8,240 nt of DNA from Chlamydiia bacterium (GTDB lineage: Bacteria > Chlamydiota > Chlamydiia > Chlamydiales > Simkaniaceae): NCBI GenBank assembly GCA_020440405.1, contig JAGROF010000019.1, forward strand, positions 1 to 8,240, in the 5' to 3' direction. Under the pieces are notes generated by a model. It was not told where the DNA came from. It made no database searches and saw only the letters and a program-made list of their open reading frames with translations. This document shows positions 1 through 7,740 of this stretch, piece by piece. A program made the position numbers and the translations under genes. Each line of letters starts with the position of its first letter. Positions within the stretch are counted from its first letter, which is position 1.

Positions 1-6
1 TTCTCT

Positions 7-2100
7 TTATTTCTTCATAATTTCTTCTTGGATTTTTGCAGGAACACGCTCAAAGTGGCTGGGCTCCATTGTATAGGTGGCGCGTCCCGAGCTGAGGGAG
101 CGGAGTGTTGTCGAATATCCGAACATTTCACTTAAGGGGACTTCACATTCAAAGATGACGGCCCCACGTTCTGTCCTTTGGTTTTGGATTTTACCGCGAC
201 GTCTGTTAATGTCACCCATTACATCTCCCAAATGTTCTTCAGGAGTGGTGACAACAACCTTCATAATCGGTTCAAGGATGATCGGACTACTTTTCTTGGC
301 AGCATCTTTAATCGCCATTGAAGCACAGATCTTAAAGGCCATTTCATTCGAGTCGACTTCGTGGAAGGATCCAAAGACAATGGCAACTTTTACGTCGACC
401 AAACTAAATCCAGCAAGGACTCCATTAGACAGCCCTTCTTCAACTCCTTTGATACAAGCGGGGATGTATTCCTTAGGAATGACTCCTCCAACGATCTTGC
501 TGACGACTTCGTTACCTTTACCCGGTTCATTAGGTTCGATTTCCAAGCAAACATGCGCATATTGTCCCCGTCCACCCGACTGCTTGACAAACTTCGTATC
601 GGTTTTCCCAGGAGAGGTAATGGTTTCTTTATAGGAAACCTGAGGAGCCCCGACATTCGCTTCGACTTTAAACTCTCGGAACATCCGGTCTTTTAAAATC
701 TCGAGGTGAAGCTCTCCCATTCCTGCAATAATGGTCTGTCCTGTATCTTCGTTGGTGCTAACCCGGAATGTGGGGTCTTCTTCAGCGAGGGATCCGAGCG
801 CGACCGAAAGTTTTTCTCGATCTCCCTTAGACTTCGGCTCAATTGCCATAGAGATAACAGGCTCAGGGAATTCCATTTTTTCAAGAATGAGGGGATTGTT
901 TTCCGCACACAGGGTATCTCCTGTTGTGGAGTTTTTGAGGCCAATAACAGCTGCAATATCTCCGGTAAAGAATTCGTCTCGATCCTTACGTTGGTTAGAG
1001 TGCATTTCTAAAAGTCTAGAAACTCGCTCTTTCTTTCCTTTTGTGGTGTTGATCAGAGTCATTCCTTTTTCAAGGGTTCCCGAATACACACGTACAAAGG
1101 TTAAGCGTCCGACATAGGGGTCAGTTACAACTTTAAAGGCAAGTGCTGCTAGAGGACTATCATCAGAAGGCTCAAGGGAAATCTCTTCATCAGAGTCAAT
1201 GTCGTGCCCCTTAATGGTGCCTCGATCAAGAGGAGAAGGCATCCAACGTGTCACAGCATCAAGAAGGGGTTGGACCCCTTTGTTCTTAAACGCTGAGCCA
1301 CAAAGAACTGGGTTAATCTTGTTGGTGACAACTCCGTTTCGGATCACCGCATGGATCTCATCTGGTGTCAAAGAATCAGGGTCTTCAAGGACTTTCATCA
1401 TGAATTCTTCATTCGACTCGTCCACTGTTGCCAACTCCTCAAGCATTTTGGCGCGGAGTTCTTGACACTGTTCTTTTAAATCGTCGGGAATGTCTGTGGT
1501 TTCGAATTCTGCACCGAGTGTTTCATCCTTAAAGATGTAGGCTTTCATGGAGACAAGGTCACACATGCCGAGGAAGTCATTTTCGGCTCCAATCGGACAT
1601 TGAACAGGAATAGCATTCGCGCCAAGCTTCTCTTGCATACTCTTAATACAGAAGAAGTAGTCGGCTCCCACACGGTCCATTTTGTTGATGAAGGCAATCC
1701 GTGGAACGCCGTACCGCTCAGCTTGTCGCCAAACAGTCTCAGACTGAGGTTGTACCCCATCAACAGCACTAAAGACAGCAACCGCTCCATCAAGAACACG
1801 AAGAGAACGCTCGACCTCGACAGTAAAATCTACGTGTCCTGGAGTATCGATAATGTTGATTTTGCAATCTTTCCAGTAGACAGTCGTAGCAGCTGAGGTA
1901 ATGGTAATCCCTCGTTCTTGCTCTTGCTCCATCCAGTCCATTGTTGCGGCCCCTTCATGGACCTCACCAATTCGGTGAACACGACCTGAGTAGTAAAGGA
2001 TCCGCTCGGTACATGTCGTTTTTCCGGCATCGATGTGAGCCATGATGCCAATATTGCGGACATTTGATAACTTATCTTGTGGGGGGCGCTTATTTGCCAT
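7..2100 (-). CDS. fusA: Elongation factor G
   Basis: Cytosolic translational GTPase that drives ribosomal translocation and, with ribosome recycling factor, splits post-termination ribosomes. The 697-residue product has the usual EF-G length. The G-domain motifs are all visible: AHIDAGKT at residues 21-28 (P-loop), RGITITSAA at 63-71 (switch I), DTPGH at 85-89 (switch II, with the GTPase-activating His89) and NKMD at 139-142 (guanine specificity). Domains II to V follow and end in ...EEIMKK. The ATG at 2098-2100 gives the standard N-terminus before the P-loop. An AAGGAG lies upstream, within the end of the rpsG gene and the gap, rather far from the ATG. It is the last visible gene of the rpsL-rpsG-fusA operon, 18 nt after rpsG. 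The stop codon is only 6 nt from the window edge, so what follows is not visible. Recognition is certain. Confidence 0.98.
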   Translation of the reverse strand: MANKRPPQDKLSNVRNIGIMAHIDAGKTTCTERILYYSGRVHRIGEVHEGAATMDWMEQEQERGITITSAATTVYWKDCKINIIDTPGHVDFTVEVERSLRVLDGAVAVFSAVDGVQPQSETVWRQAERYGVPRIAFINKMDRVGADYFFCIKSMQEKLGANAIPVQCPIGAENDFLGMCDLVSMKAYIFKDETLGAEFETTDIPDDLKEQCQELRAKMLEELATVDESNEEFMMKVLEDPDSLTPDEIHAVIRNGVVTNKINPVLCGSAFKNKGVQPLLDAVTRWMPSPLDRGTIKGHDIDSDEEISLEPSDDSPLAALAFKVVTDPYVGRLTFVRVYSGTLEKGMTLINTTKGKKERVSRLLEMHSNQRKDRDEFFTGDIAAVIGLKNSTTGDTLCAENNPLILEKMEFPEPVISMAIEPKSKGDREKLSVALGSLAEEDPTFRVSTNEDTGQTIIAGMGELHLEILKDRMFREFKVEANVGAPQVSYKETITSPGKTDTKFVKQSGGRGQYAHVCLEIEPNEPGKGNEVVSKIVGGVIPKEYIPACIKGVEEGLSNGVLAGFSLVDVKVAIVFGSFHEVDSNEMAFKICASMAIKDAAKKSSPIILEPIMKVVVTTPEEHLGDVMGDINRRRGKIQNQRTERGAVIFECEVPLSEMFGYSTTLRSLSSGRATYTMEPSHFERVPAKIQEEIMKK

Positions 2101-2118
2101 CGCTCTTCAGTTGCTCCT

Positions 2119-2592
2119 TTACCATTTATAGTGGGCAAAAGCTTTGTTGGCTTCCGCCATGCGGTGTGTGTCGTCTTTCTTTTTAATTGTGGATCCTTGG
2201 TTGTTAAAACAATCTGCAAGTTCCATTGCCAGTCCATCGATCATGTTGCGTCCCACTTTTTGGCGGGCATTCATGATGATCCATTTCATTGCCATTGATT
2301 GCCGTCGCTCTGGGGGAATTTCAATGGGGACTTGATAAGTGGCTCCGCCAATCCGTCTGGATTTAACTTCCAGAGTAGGCATGGCATTGTCCATCGCCTG
2401 TTCAAAAGCGGTCATGGTGTCTTCAGCCTTCACTTTTTGCGTGAATTGCTCAAGAGCTCCGTAGACGATTTTAGTGGCGATAGATTTTTTTCCATGGAGC
2501 ATGACACGGTTGATGAACTTTGCAAGCGTCACACTTTTATACTTTGGATCAGGGGTAGTTTTGCGTTTTATGGCTCGACGTCTTCTAGACAT
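2119..2592 (-). CDS. rpsG: 30S ribosomal protein S7
   Basis: Primary 16S rRNA-binding protein that nucleates assembly of the 30S head and lines the mRNA/E-site exit. The 157-residue product has the usual length. It starts MSRRRRAIKR, has the family's PDPKY near residues 16-20, the conserved FINRVMLHGKK segment, and the basic C-terminal part with GGATYQVP and ANKAFAHYKW. It is the middle gene of the str operon, 15 nt after rpsL and 18 nt before fusA, so the three are surely co-transcribed. An AGGAA lies in the short gap before the ATG. In other bacteria S7 autoregulates this operon by binding the rpsL-rpsG intercistronic RNA. With only 15 nt here, an E. coli-type structured control site in the gap itself is unlikely (inference). 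Confidence 0.98.
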   Translation of the reverse strand: MSRRRRAIKRKTTPDPKYKSVTLAKFINRVMLHGKKSIATKIVYGALEQFTQKVKAEDTMTAFEQAMDNAMPTLEVKSRRIGGATYQVPIEIPPERRQSMAMKWIIMNARQKVGRNMIDGLAMELADCFNNQGSTIKKKDDTHRMAEANKAFAHYKW

Positions 2593-2607
2593 ATGTATTC
2601 GATTCCT

Positions 2608-2979
2608 TTACTTAGGTTTTTTCGCGCCATATTTCGAGCGCCCTTTCTTACGGTCTTTAACGGCGGCACAGTCAAGTGAACCGCGGACGATATGGTAGCG
2701 AACACCGGGGAGATCTTTTACCCTTCCACCTCTTACGAGGACGATGCTGTGTTCCTGCAGGTTATGCCCTTCACCGCCGATGTAGGCGATTACTTCCTGC
2801 CCGTTTGAAAGGCGAACCCAAGCCACTTTTCGAAGTGCCGAGTTTGGTTTTTTAGGAGTTTTTGTCTTCACTTGGAGACAAACACCCCTTCGTTGTGGAC
2901 ATTTTTGGAGCGCAGGAGACTTCTTTTTCTTCTTTTTGGGGGATCGTGGCTTACGCACGAGCTGATTAATCGTTGGCAT
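2608..2979 (-). CDS. rpsL: 30S ribosomal protein S12
   Basis: Decoding-centre protein of the 30S subunit that monitors codon-anticodon pairing. The longest open frame begins at 3018, but the true start is the ATG at 2977-2979 ([11 protein letters not shown]), giving 123 residues as in the family. An AGG lies about 6 nt upstream of that ATG and an AGGAG about 11 nt upstream. Conserved stretches include [12 protein letters not shown] and [13 protein letters not shown]. Lys43 and Lys88, the classic streptomycin-resistance positions, are both wild type, and Asp89, the usual methylthiolation site, is present. Residues 15-20 form a run of six lysines in the N-terminal extension, followed by [20 protein letters not shown], a typically chlamydial stretch. 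It is the first gene of the str operon, read away from the divergent protease gene. Confidence 0.97.
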   Translation of the reverse strand: MPTINQLVRKPRSPKKKKKKSPALQKCPQRRGVCLQVKTKTPKKPNSALRKVAWVRLSNGQEVIAYIGGEGHNLQEHSIVLVRGGRVKDLPGVRYHIVRGSLDCAAVKDRKKGRSKYGAKKPK

Positions 2980-3049
2980 TGAGGCCTTTACTCCTATTTG
3001 TTTTCTTATTGATCCCAAGCGGGACCCTTTCTTACCTAGGTAAACGAAT

Positions 3050-3079
3050 AATATATCTTACGGAGCCAATTATTTGCAA
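3050..3079 (-). promoter_or_regulatory. Probable promoter of the rpsL-rpsG-fusA operon
   Basis: On the minus strand a TTGCAA box (3074-3079) is followed after 18 nt by TATATT (3050-3055), a good sigma-70-type pair (chlamydial sigma-66). Transcription would begin near 3043 and leave a leader of about 60 nt before the rpsL ATG. The -35 box lies only 17 nt from the end of the large palindrome at 3096-3260. The assignment rests on motif match and position only. A sliding alternative -10 (ATATAT, 17-nt spacer) is equally possible. Confidence 0.5.
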
Positions 3080-3095
3080 CAACCCCTTCAAACCC

Positions 3096-3260
3096 TATAC
3101 ACATCGTGTTTCAAAACTTGGTTTTTGTCTTCGTCAACTAGGGCCTCAAAATTTTTGTTCTCACTCGCGCCTTGCCTTTGGGCAATGGTCACTCGCTCCG
3201 AACGTAAATTTTTGAGGGTCTCCTTGACAAACTCTCAAGGTTTGAAACACGATGTGTATA
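3096..3260. repeat. 165-bp palindromic, MITE-like element
   Basis: The element is symmetric about 3178. The outer 20 bp (3096-3115 and 3241-3260, beginning TATACACATCG) are perfect inverted repeats. Similarity continues inward with small interruptions through CTTG, TTTGTC, CCTCAAAA and GTTC blocks to a core of TTGCC (3172-3176), a TTTG loop (3177-3180) and GGCAA (3181-3185). The whole stretch could fold into one long hairpin. No gene is encoded. It lies in the 380-nt space between the divergent rpsL and protease genes. Its ends read TATA, so a TA target duplication typical of IS630/Tc1-mariner-type elements is conceivable, but no family can be named. The rest of this 2980-3360 intergenic region holds the str promoter on the left. 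On the right is an AT-rich stretch with a small TGAAAT/ATTTCA inverted repeat (3303-3320) before the protease start. Confidence 0.8.
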
Positions 3261-3360
3261 CTTTTTCGCCGGCCATCTCTAAATTATTAAATTTCACACC
3301 GATGAAATTATTTTATTTCAAAATGAACTATTTAATTTATTGATTTGTATAGTGACGAAT

Positions 3361-5292
3361 ATGGGAAGGGCTTTTTTTTCACTTATATTTTTTTTCACTG
3401 CAGCATTTGCCAGTGACCCCTATACGCTGTCTCTCAAAGATGTGCGACCGTCAATGGATAAAATGTTTACTTACCACGTTGAAAGTAAAGAATTTTCTCC
3501 CTTAGTTGCAAAGCGTTCACTTAAGGTGTATCTCGAACAATTTGATCCGGATCGCCTTTACCTATTAAAAGGGGAAGTTCAACCGTTTCTTTCTTTGACC
3601 CCTAGGCAGACTCGGCAGATAATCAATGACTTTAATAAAGATCGTTTTCCTGAGTATTGGCATCTCAATGGGGTGATTGAGCGCGCGATTATGAGGGCGC
3701 AAAAGATACGGTATGAGGAGGCGAAGCAATTGATTGCTGAGGGACCTGAAGCCTTTAGCCGGACTCCTCCCTTAGCCTATCCTAACTATTCGCGGGATGA
3801 ACAGGAGTTAAGAGAGCGGATGAGAGATCGTTTAATCTTAGAGGTTAAAGCGCATATGAAAGGGAGAAAGGAGAAAAACCTAACCCCTGAGTTGACTCAA
3901 AAAATTCTTGCGCATCGTTCGAAAAAAACTTTAGTATTTGAAGAGCAATATCTCCATCCAACACAGCATACGATTGCCCTTCATATGTTAAAGGCCATGG
4001 CAAAAAGTCTGGATGCTCATACCGGATATTATAGTCCGCGAGAAGCTTACGAAATTCGAGCCATGCTCAAAAAAGAATTTTCAGGTGTGGGAGTGGTCTT
4101 GCGTGAAGATTTCGATGGTGTCTATGTCTCTGACATGGTGTCTGGAGGTCCTGCAGCTAAAAGTGGAAATATTCAAGTCGGAGATATTCTAGTTGCCATC
4201 GATCACCAAGGGATTGAAGATCTAACCTTTGAGCAGCTTCTTGAAGTCATGAAGGGAAACGCAGGTTCGCGCATCACCCTCGGGGTAAAGCGCAATAATA
4301 CCCTCATTCATGTCGATCTTCTCCGCGAGAAAATCACAATGGATGATGAACGCCTTTCTGTAGATTTCATTCCTCATGGAGATGGAATTATTGGGAAGAT
4401 CAATGTTCCAGCCTTTTATGATAATGGGGGGGCTGTCAGCCTTGACCGTGACCTTCGGGAAGCTCTGCGAACCCTCAAGCAAGAGGGGAATTTGCAAGGA
4501 ATTGTCATGGATTTCCGAGAAAATTCCGGGGGATTCTTGAGTCAAGCTGTCAAAGTGGCTTCCTTCTTTATTCAAGGAGGGCTCATCGTTATCTCAAAAT
4601 ATGCAGATGGGGAAGTGAGTTACCAACGCAATATCGACGGAAGACTCTACTTTGATGGTCCTATGGTGATCCTCACATCCAAAGCCTCCGCTTCAGCAGC
4701 CGAAATCGTGGCCCAAGCTCTTCAAGATTATGGAGTCGCACTGATTGTTGGTGACGAACGCTCCTACGGCAAAGGGTCCATGCAATACCAAACCATTACC
4801 GATGAAAGGGCCAAAGCTTTTTTCAAAGTGACCGTGGGACGTTACTATACCGCCTCGGGGCGCTCTCCTCAAATCCAAGGCGTCCAATCCGATATCGTCG
4901 TTCCCACCGCCTTTTTCCCCTATAACATCGGAGAACGTTACCTAGAATTTCCCCTCTCCAACGATCATCTCAGCGGCGAAGTCTTCCACTCCCTCATGAA
5001 CATCCGGCAAGGCTCTTACCGCGATGTGGCGCGCTTTACCGTTCCTTACCTTAAACCGCGGGAATCCGAGTGGCGCCAAATGCTTCCGCGCCTCATTGCA
5101 AATAGTCAAGACCGGATCAATCAAAACCAAAACTTCCAGTTCTTCCTTAAAGTCGGCAACGGCTACAACCCTAAAAAATCCAAAACCCAATCCAGGCGCG
5201 ACTCTCAAAATGAAAACTTTGGGAAAAGCGACCTCCAAATGGATGAAGCAGTCGAAATCGTTAAAGACATGATCTCCATCCACCATCAAAAC

Positions 5293-5304
<12 letters not shown>
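3361..5304 (+). CDS. tsp: Tail-specific protease (S41/Prc family), exported
   Basis: Periplasmic serine protease of the C-terminal processing family, with the Ser-Lys catalytic dyad of family S41. The product is 647 residues from the ATG at 3361. The open frame extends to a TTG at 3340, but the ATG places a clean signal peptide at the start (MGRAFFSLIFFFTAAFA, then SDP). No clear Shine-Dalgarno is seen. After an N-terminal helical domain there is a PDZ domain at about residues 239-312 (SGVGVVL ... GSRITLGV). The S41 core follows, with Ser445 in SASAAEI, Lys471 in YGKGSMQ and Gln475. The Ser-Lys spacing is 26, one more than in E. coli Prc. The C-terminus (about 560-647) resembles the DUF3340 tail domain of Prc/Tsp. 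The location beside the str operon matches C. trachomatis CT441. Physiological substrates cannot be deduced. The last codons, TTG CGC TAA, overlap the promoter of the downstream tRNA gene. Confidence 0.95.
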
Positions 5305-5412
<108 letters not shown>

Positions 5413-5523
5413 AATTTTGGAGGAAATCCTTCGTATTTTGAAAGTTCTCTCCTCCGCCGTGCCCACACACGCACTGCCGTCGTTGAGAACTTCCAAACTA
5501 CTCGCATTTCCTCTCAAAATTCT
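5413..5523. repeat. Large imperfect inverted repeat after tRNA-Phe
   Basis: The arm 5413-5449 (AATTTTGGAGGAAAT ... GAAAGTTCTC) is matched on the opposite strand by 5485-5523 (GAGAACTTCC ... ATTTCCTCTCAAAATTC). There are a few mismatches and single-base gaps across about 38 bp. The innermost 6 bp, GTTCTC/GAGAAC, are perfect. The 35-nt centre is GC-rich and contains GTGC (5459-5462) and GCAC (5471-5474), which could pair around an 8-nt loop. It begins at the tRNA 3' end, so it may end or process the tRNA transcript, or may be a miniature mobile element resembling the one at 3096-3260. No T-run typical of an intrinsic terminator follows it. No gene is seen between the tRNA and 5635. Confidence 0.65.
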
Positions 5524-5561
5524 AAGCAGCGTCCCCGGCCGTGCCTGCGTCGCACAATTGT

Positions 5562-5615
5562 TCCTTGCGCTAAAAATTTTGAAACTCTAGCATTTGCTCC
5601 ATCTGCGGTTAGGTA
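5562..5615 (+). repeat. Direct repeat copy B (duplicated promoter block)
   Basis: Second, diverged copy of the block at 5293-5348. It is identical over its first 18 nt and then about three-quarters identical, and it stops at GGTTAGGTA, which corresponds to the first 9 nt of the tRNA-Phe gene plus flank. The rest of the tRNA is not duplicated. Here the block lies just upstream of the truncated peptidase gene, so it appears to have supplied that gene with a tRNA-type promoter. Confidence 0.75.
5565..5593 (+). promoter_or_regulatory. Possible promoter of the S9 peptidase gene
   Basis: TTGCGC (5565-5570) and TAGCAT (5588-5593) are 17 nt apart, in the same places within repeat copy B as the tRNA promoter boxes in copy A. 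The -10 is weaker than that of copy A. The expected start near 5600 leaves a leader of about 35 nt, with an AGGAG at 5628-5632 before the ATG at 5635. Confidence 0.45.
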
Positions 5616-5634
5616 ATATGGGGAAATAGGAGTT

Positions 5635-6447
5635 ATGTTTTCAGCCTTTTTTGCTGCTGTCACGTCAATGGTTCCACTCGAAACGATGGCCCCTATTATT
5701 TCTGAGCATGCGCAGCCTAAGTACTCGAACAATGAAAAGCATTTTGCCTATCTTGCTCCAGATGCTAGGGGAGCTTATAATCTGCATGTGGATGGCAAAT
5801 GCTTAACGCATGCAAGGCGTGCGATCAGTCAGTTTTTTTGGGAGCCTGATGATGAGCACCTTTTATATCTCTATGATGAAGAGGGGAGCGAGAATGCTCA
5901 CCTTTTTAGAGTGAATCTTGATGGGGTCAGTGAAGATCTGACGCCTTATTCCGATGTCCATGTGGAATTTGTAACGATGAGTGAGAGCAAGCCTAATCAA
6001 GCTCTTATTAGGATGAATCTTCGTGATTCTCGTTACTTAGATTGCTACCAAATTGACTTGGTGTCTAAAGAGGTGTGTCCTGCTTCTGAATTTGTTGATT
6101 GTAGGAACAATGTATTTGCAGATGATGATCTTTTGCCGATTGTATGCATCAACTACCAGCCTAATGGGCAAAAGTTTTTGGAAGTTTACGAAGATAGGGA
6201 GTGGCACCCCATTTGGACTCTTGATCCTGATGATTGGTATCCAACTGTTATGAGACTAAGCAATGGGGGACAAAAAGTGGTTCTGTTGACGGCCACAGGA
6301 CTGTCAGCGCGAGGTGTCGTTGCTATCGATAAAAAAACAGGAGCGTGTGAGCTTTTATTTTCCCATCCCAAGCTTGACTGTATAGGGTGCTATTTTGATG
6401 GGTTTCAAGGACTAACAAGCTCATCACTCCAATATCTTCTATACTGA
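5635..6447 (+). pseudogene. S9 prolyl-oligopeptidase-like gene, propeller half only
   Basis: The 270-residue product resembles the N-terminal beta-propeller of S9-family serine peptidases of the acylaminoacyl/prolyl oligopeptidase type. Successive blade-like motifs are visible: FAYLAPDARGAYNLHV (about 37-52), FFWEPDDEHLLYLYDEEGSEN (about 66-86), DLTPYSDVHVEF, a WHPIWTLDPDD blade near 190-200, and GACELLFSHPKLDCIGCYFD near 230-250. S9 enzymes are usually 600 residues or more. The alpha/beta-hydrolase half with the Ser-Asp-His triad is wholly missing, so this fragment cannot be a peptidase. Family resemblance appears to end at about residue 250 (near 6390-6400), and the last 20 residues look like chance read-through. 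AGGAG lies 2 nt before the ATG, which is tight. The in-frame ATG at 5668 (MVPLE) is an alternative start. An IS630 remnant downstream suggests how the 3' half was lost. Confidence 0.7.
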
Positions 6448-6571
6448 GAATTAGGGAAGTTACTTCTGCATCGGCCTTACATTTTTGTAAAATCAAAAAT
6501 AGCGTGACAACGACCATTGATAAACAAAGCTGTCTTTAATCTATCAGTAGACCACATGATTTCAAATAAGG
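6448..6571. other. Unassigned junction between peptidase and IS remnants
   Basis: This AT-rich stretch has no convincing gene. It should contain either the missing start of the transposase gene or more of the peptidase gene, but neither translation is recognisable. On the minus strand one frame reads LKTALFINGRCHAIFDFTKM and then stops, with GRCRSNFPNSQYRRYW after the stop. That could be a decayed gene fragment, but I cannot name it. No terminal inverted repeat of the insertion sequence was found here. Confidence 0.3.
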
Positions 6572-7298
6572 ATGTCTTTTCCTTATCAGAGACAGATTGT
6601 ACATCGTAAATATGGAGTCAATCCCTCTTTGAATACAGTGTATAACGCTTTGAAAAGAGCGGATCTTGTTTGGGTCACAGGTCGGTCAATTCATCCAAAG
6701 GCGGATCTAGAAGCTCAGGAGACTTTTAAAAAACTTCCGAGATAAAGTAGTTGAAATATTGCCATCAGAAGTCACAATAGACACAGTCGATATTTGGTTC
6801 CAAGATGAAGCCAGAGTAGGACAAAGAGGAACTGTTACACGTACATGGGCAAAGAAAGGAAAGCGACCTCGCCTTAAGCATCAACAGCAATTTGAATACG
6901 TTTACATATTTGGAGCTATTTGCCCTGTGAGAGATGAGACAGTGGGTCTAGTAATGCTAGCCGTAAATACAGAAGCGATGCTTATTCATCTTGAGCACAT
7001 TTCGCTAAAAATTCCGGAGGGTAGGCATGCGGTGATCGTGTTGGATAGAGCTGCTTGGCATACCACAAAGCGGCTCAAAAGATTTGGTAATATAAGCCTT
7101 CTGCCACTTCCTCCAGCATCCCCTGAACTGAATCCAACAGAACAAGTATGGCAAGTACTTCGAGACGAACGCCTAGCAAATCGCTATTACGAGAATTATG
7201 AAGCCATTATGACCGCCTGCTGCGAAGCATGGAATATGTTTAGTAATATTCCGAACAGGGTGAAAAAGCTCTGCTCAAGGTCATGGGCTAATTTATGA
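6572..7298 (+). pseudogene. IS630-family transposase, 5'-truncated and frameshifted
   Basis: Two adjoining frames make up the remains of a DDE transposase. Frame one (6572-6745, from MSFPYQRQ) contains the end of the DNA-binding region (YGVNPSLNTVYNALKRADL, then HPKADLEAQETFK) and stops at TAA 6743. Frame two continues as NFRDKVVEILPSEV and carries the catalytic domain: Asp at 6804-6806 (WFQDEARVG), Asp at 7044-7046 (VLDRAAWH) and Glu at 7140-7142 (NPTEQVW). The frames differ by +1. Removing one A from the A6 run at 6728-6733 joins them as ETFK-NFRDK, which fits the family. About 90-100 N-terminal residues (helix-turn-helix) that family members normally have are absent upstream. The catalytic residues are intact, but the gene as a whole looks dead unless the frameshift is bypassed by slippage. 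Confidence 0.85.
6572..7298 (+). mobile_element. IS630-family insertion sequence remnant
   Basis: The element is recognised only through its transposase. The bounds given are those of the coding remnant, because I could not find matching terminal inverted repeats or a duplicated TA target on either side. The right end probably lies shortly after 7298. The left end has been lost or lies unrecognised in 6400-6571. It sits where the peptidase gene breaks off, so insertion followed by deletion is the simplest history (inference). Confidence 0.6.
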
Positions 7299-7605
7299 CT
7301 TTATTTTTTGTGAATGGTATTACAATATCTTCTTGAGCATCAAAGACTTCCTCTTTCTTAATAAGAAGTCGCATCGATCCTTGTCCTGATTTTGTAGGAA
7401 CACCAGTAATAACAAGTTCTTGTATCCCTTTGCTGTTTAAAGGAATGTTTTCCAAGAGATCCCTCATTGTAACCCTCTCCTCTTTCAAATCTTGAAAGCT
7501 TAGTTTCCCTGCTTTCAGAGCATGAATGAGTTCTCCCTTTTTTGATTCTTGAGAAAAATCTTTGTGAGACTGAATATGGCTTGACTGAGGATCGATCTTA
7601 TCCAT
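7288..7605 (-). CDS. Hypothetical protein, 105 residues
   Basis: I do not recognise this protein. It is soluble-looking, with no signal peptide or membrane segment. It is rich in Lys, Glu and Ser, has a hydrophilic N-terminus (MDKIDPQSSHIQSHKDFSQ) and a probable helical middle (ALKAGKLSFQDLKEERVTMRDLLENIP). A beta-rich part follows (IQELVITGVPTKSGQGSMRLLIKKEEV). The ATG at 7603-7605 is well supported by a CAGGA about 6 nt upstream on the minus strand. The 3' end converges on the transposase remnant and overlaps it by 11 nt. The last residues (KNKVIN) may therefore be encoded by insertion-sequence DNA, in which case the original protein was longer. It does not look like a shadow frame, since nothing codes opposite most of it. 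Confidence 0.6.
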   Translation of the reverse strand: MDKIDPQSSHIQSHKDFSQESKKGELIHALKAGKLSFQDLKEERVTMRDLLENIPLNSKGIQELVITGVPTKSGQGSMRLLIKKEEVFDAQEDIVIPFTKNKVIN

Positions 7606-7642
7606 GAATAATCCTGAAAATTAAAAAATGCTATCAAATTTC

Positions 7643-7671
7643 TTACTAACGGTTCTTGAGTCTGAAGTCAA
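7643..7671 (-). promoter_or_regulatory. Possible promoter of the 105-residue gene
   Basis: On the minus strand TTGACT (7666-7671) is followed after 17 nt by TAGTAA (7643-7648). The -35 is close to consensus and the -10 is only a half match. It lies in the AT-rich 135-nt space between this gene and the recombinase stop codon. Many -10-like hexamers occur by chance there, so this is tentative. Confidence 0.3.
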
Positions 7672-7740
7672 TTTTATAAATGAATCAATAAGCACAAATA
7701 ATTGAAAATAAAAAGATTAAATTCAAAAATAAGCTAACCT

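Noticed and set aside
77..1896. Several plus-strand open frames of 88-185 codons opposite fusA
   Set aside because: They are antisense to a highly conserved gene, lack ribosome binding sites and have low-complexity, serine-rich translations typical of shadow frames.
2608..2979. Streptomycin-resistance changes in S12
   Set aside because: Lys43 and Lys88 are both wild type.
2980..3018. N-terminal extension of S12 by 13 residues
   Set aside because: MPTINQL is the universal S12 start, and the ribosome binding site fits the ATG at 2979.
3224..3262. TTGACA (3224-3229) with TATACT (3257-3262) as a promoter for the protease gene
   Set aside because: The spacer is 27 nt, too long for a sigma-70 promoter. 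Both lie inside the palindrome, and no well-spaced alternative was convincing.
3340..3360. TTG start seven codons upstream for the protease
   Set aside because: The ATG at 3361 gives a canonical signal peptide directly at the N-terminus; the longer form adds MICIVTN before it and no ribosome binding site supports it.
4222..5289. Minus-strand open frames inside the protease gene
   Set aside because: They are antisense to conserved PDZ and S41 sequence, with no independent coding evidence.
6323..6517. 64-codon minus-strand frame spanning the peptidase end and junction
   Set aside because: It overlaps the peptidase remnant, has no ribosome binding site and resembles no family. The fragment in another minus frame is mentioned only as a weak possibility.
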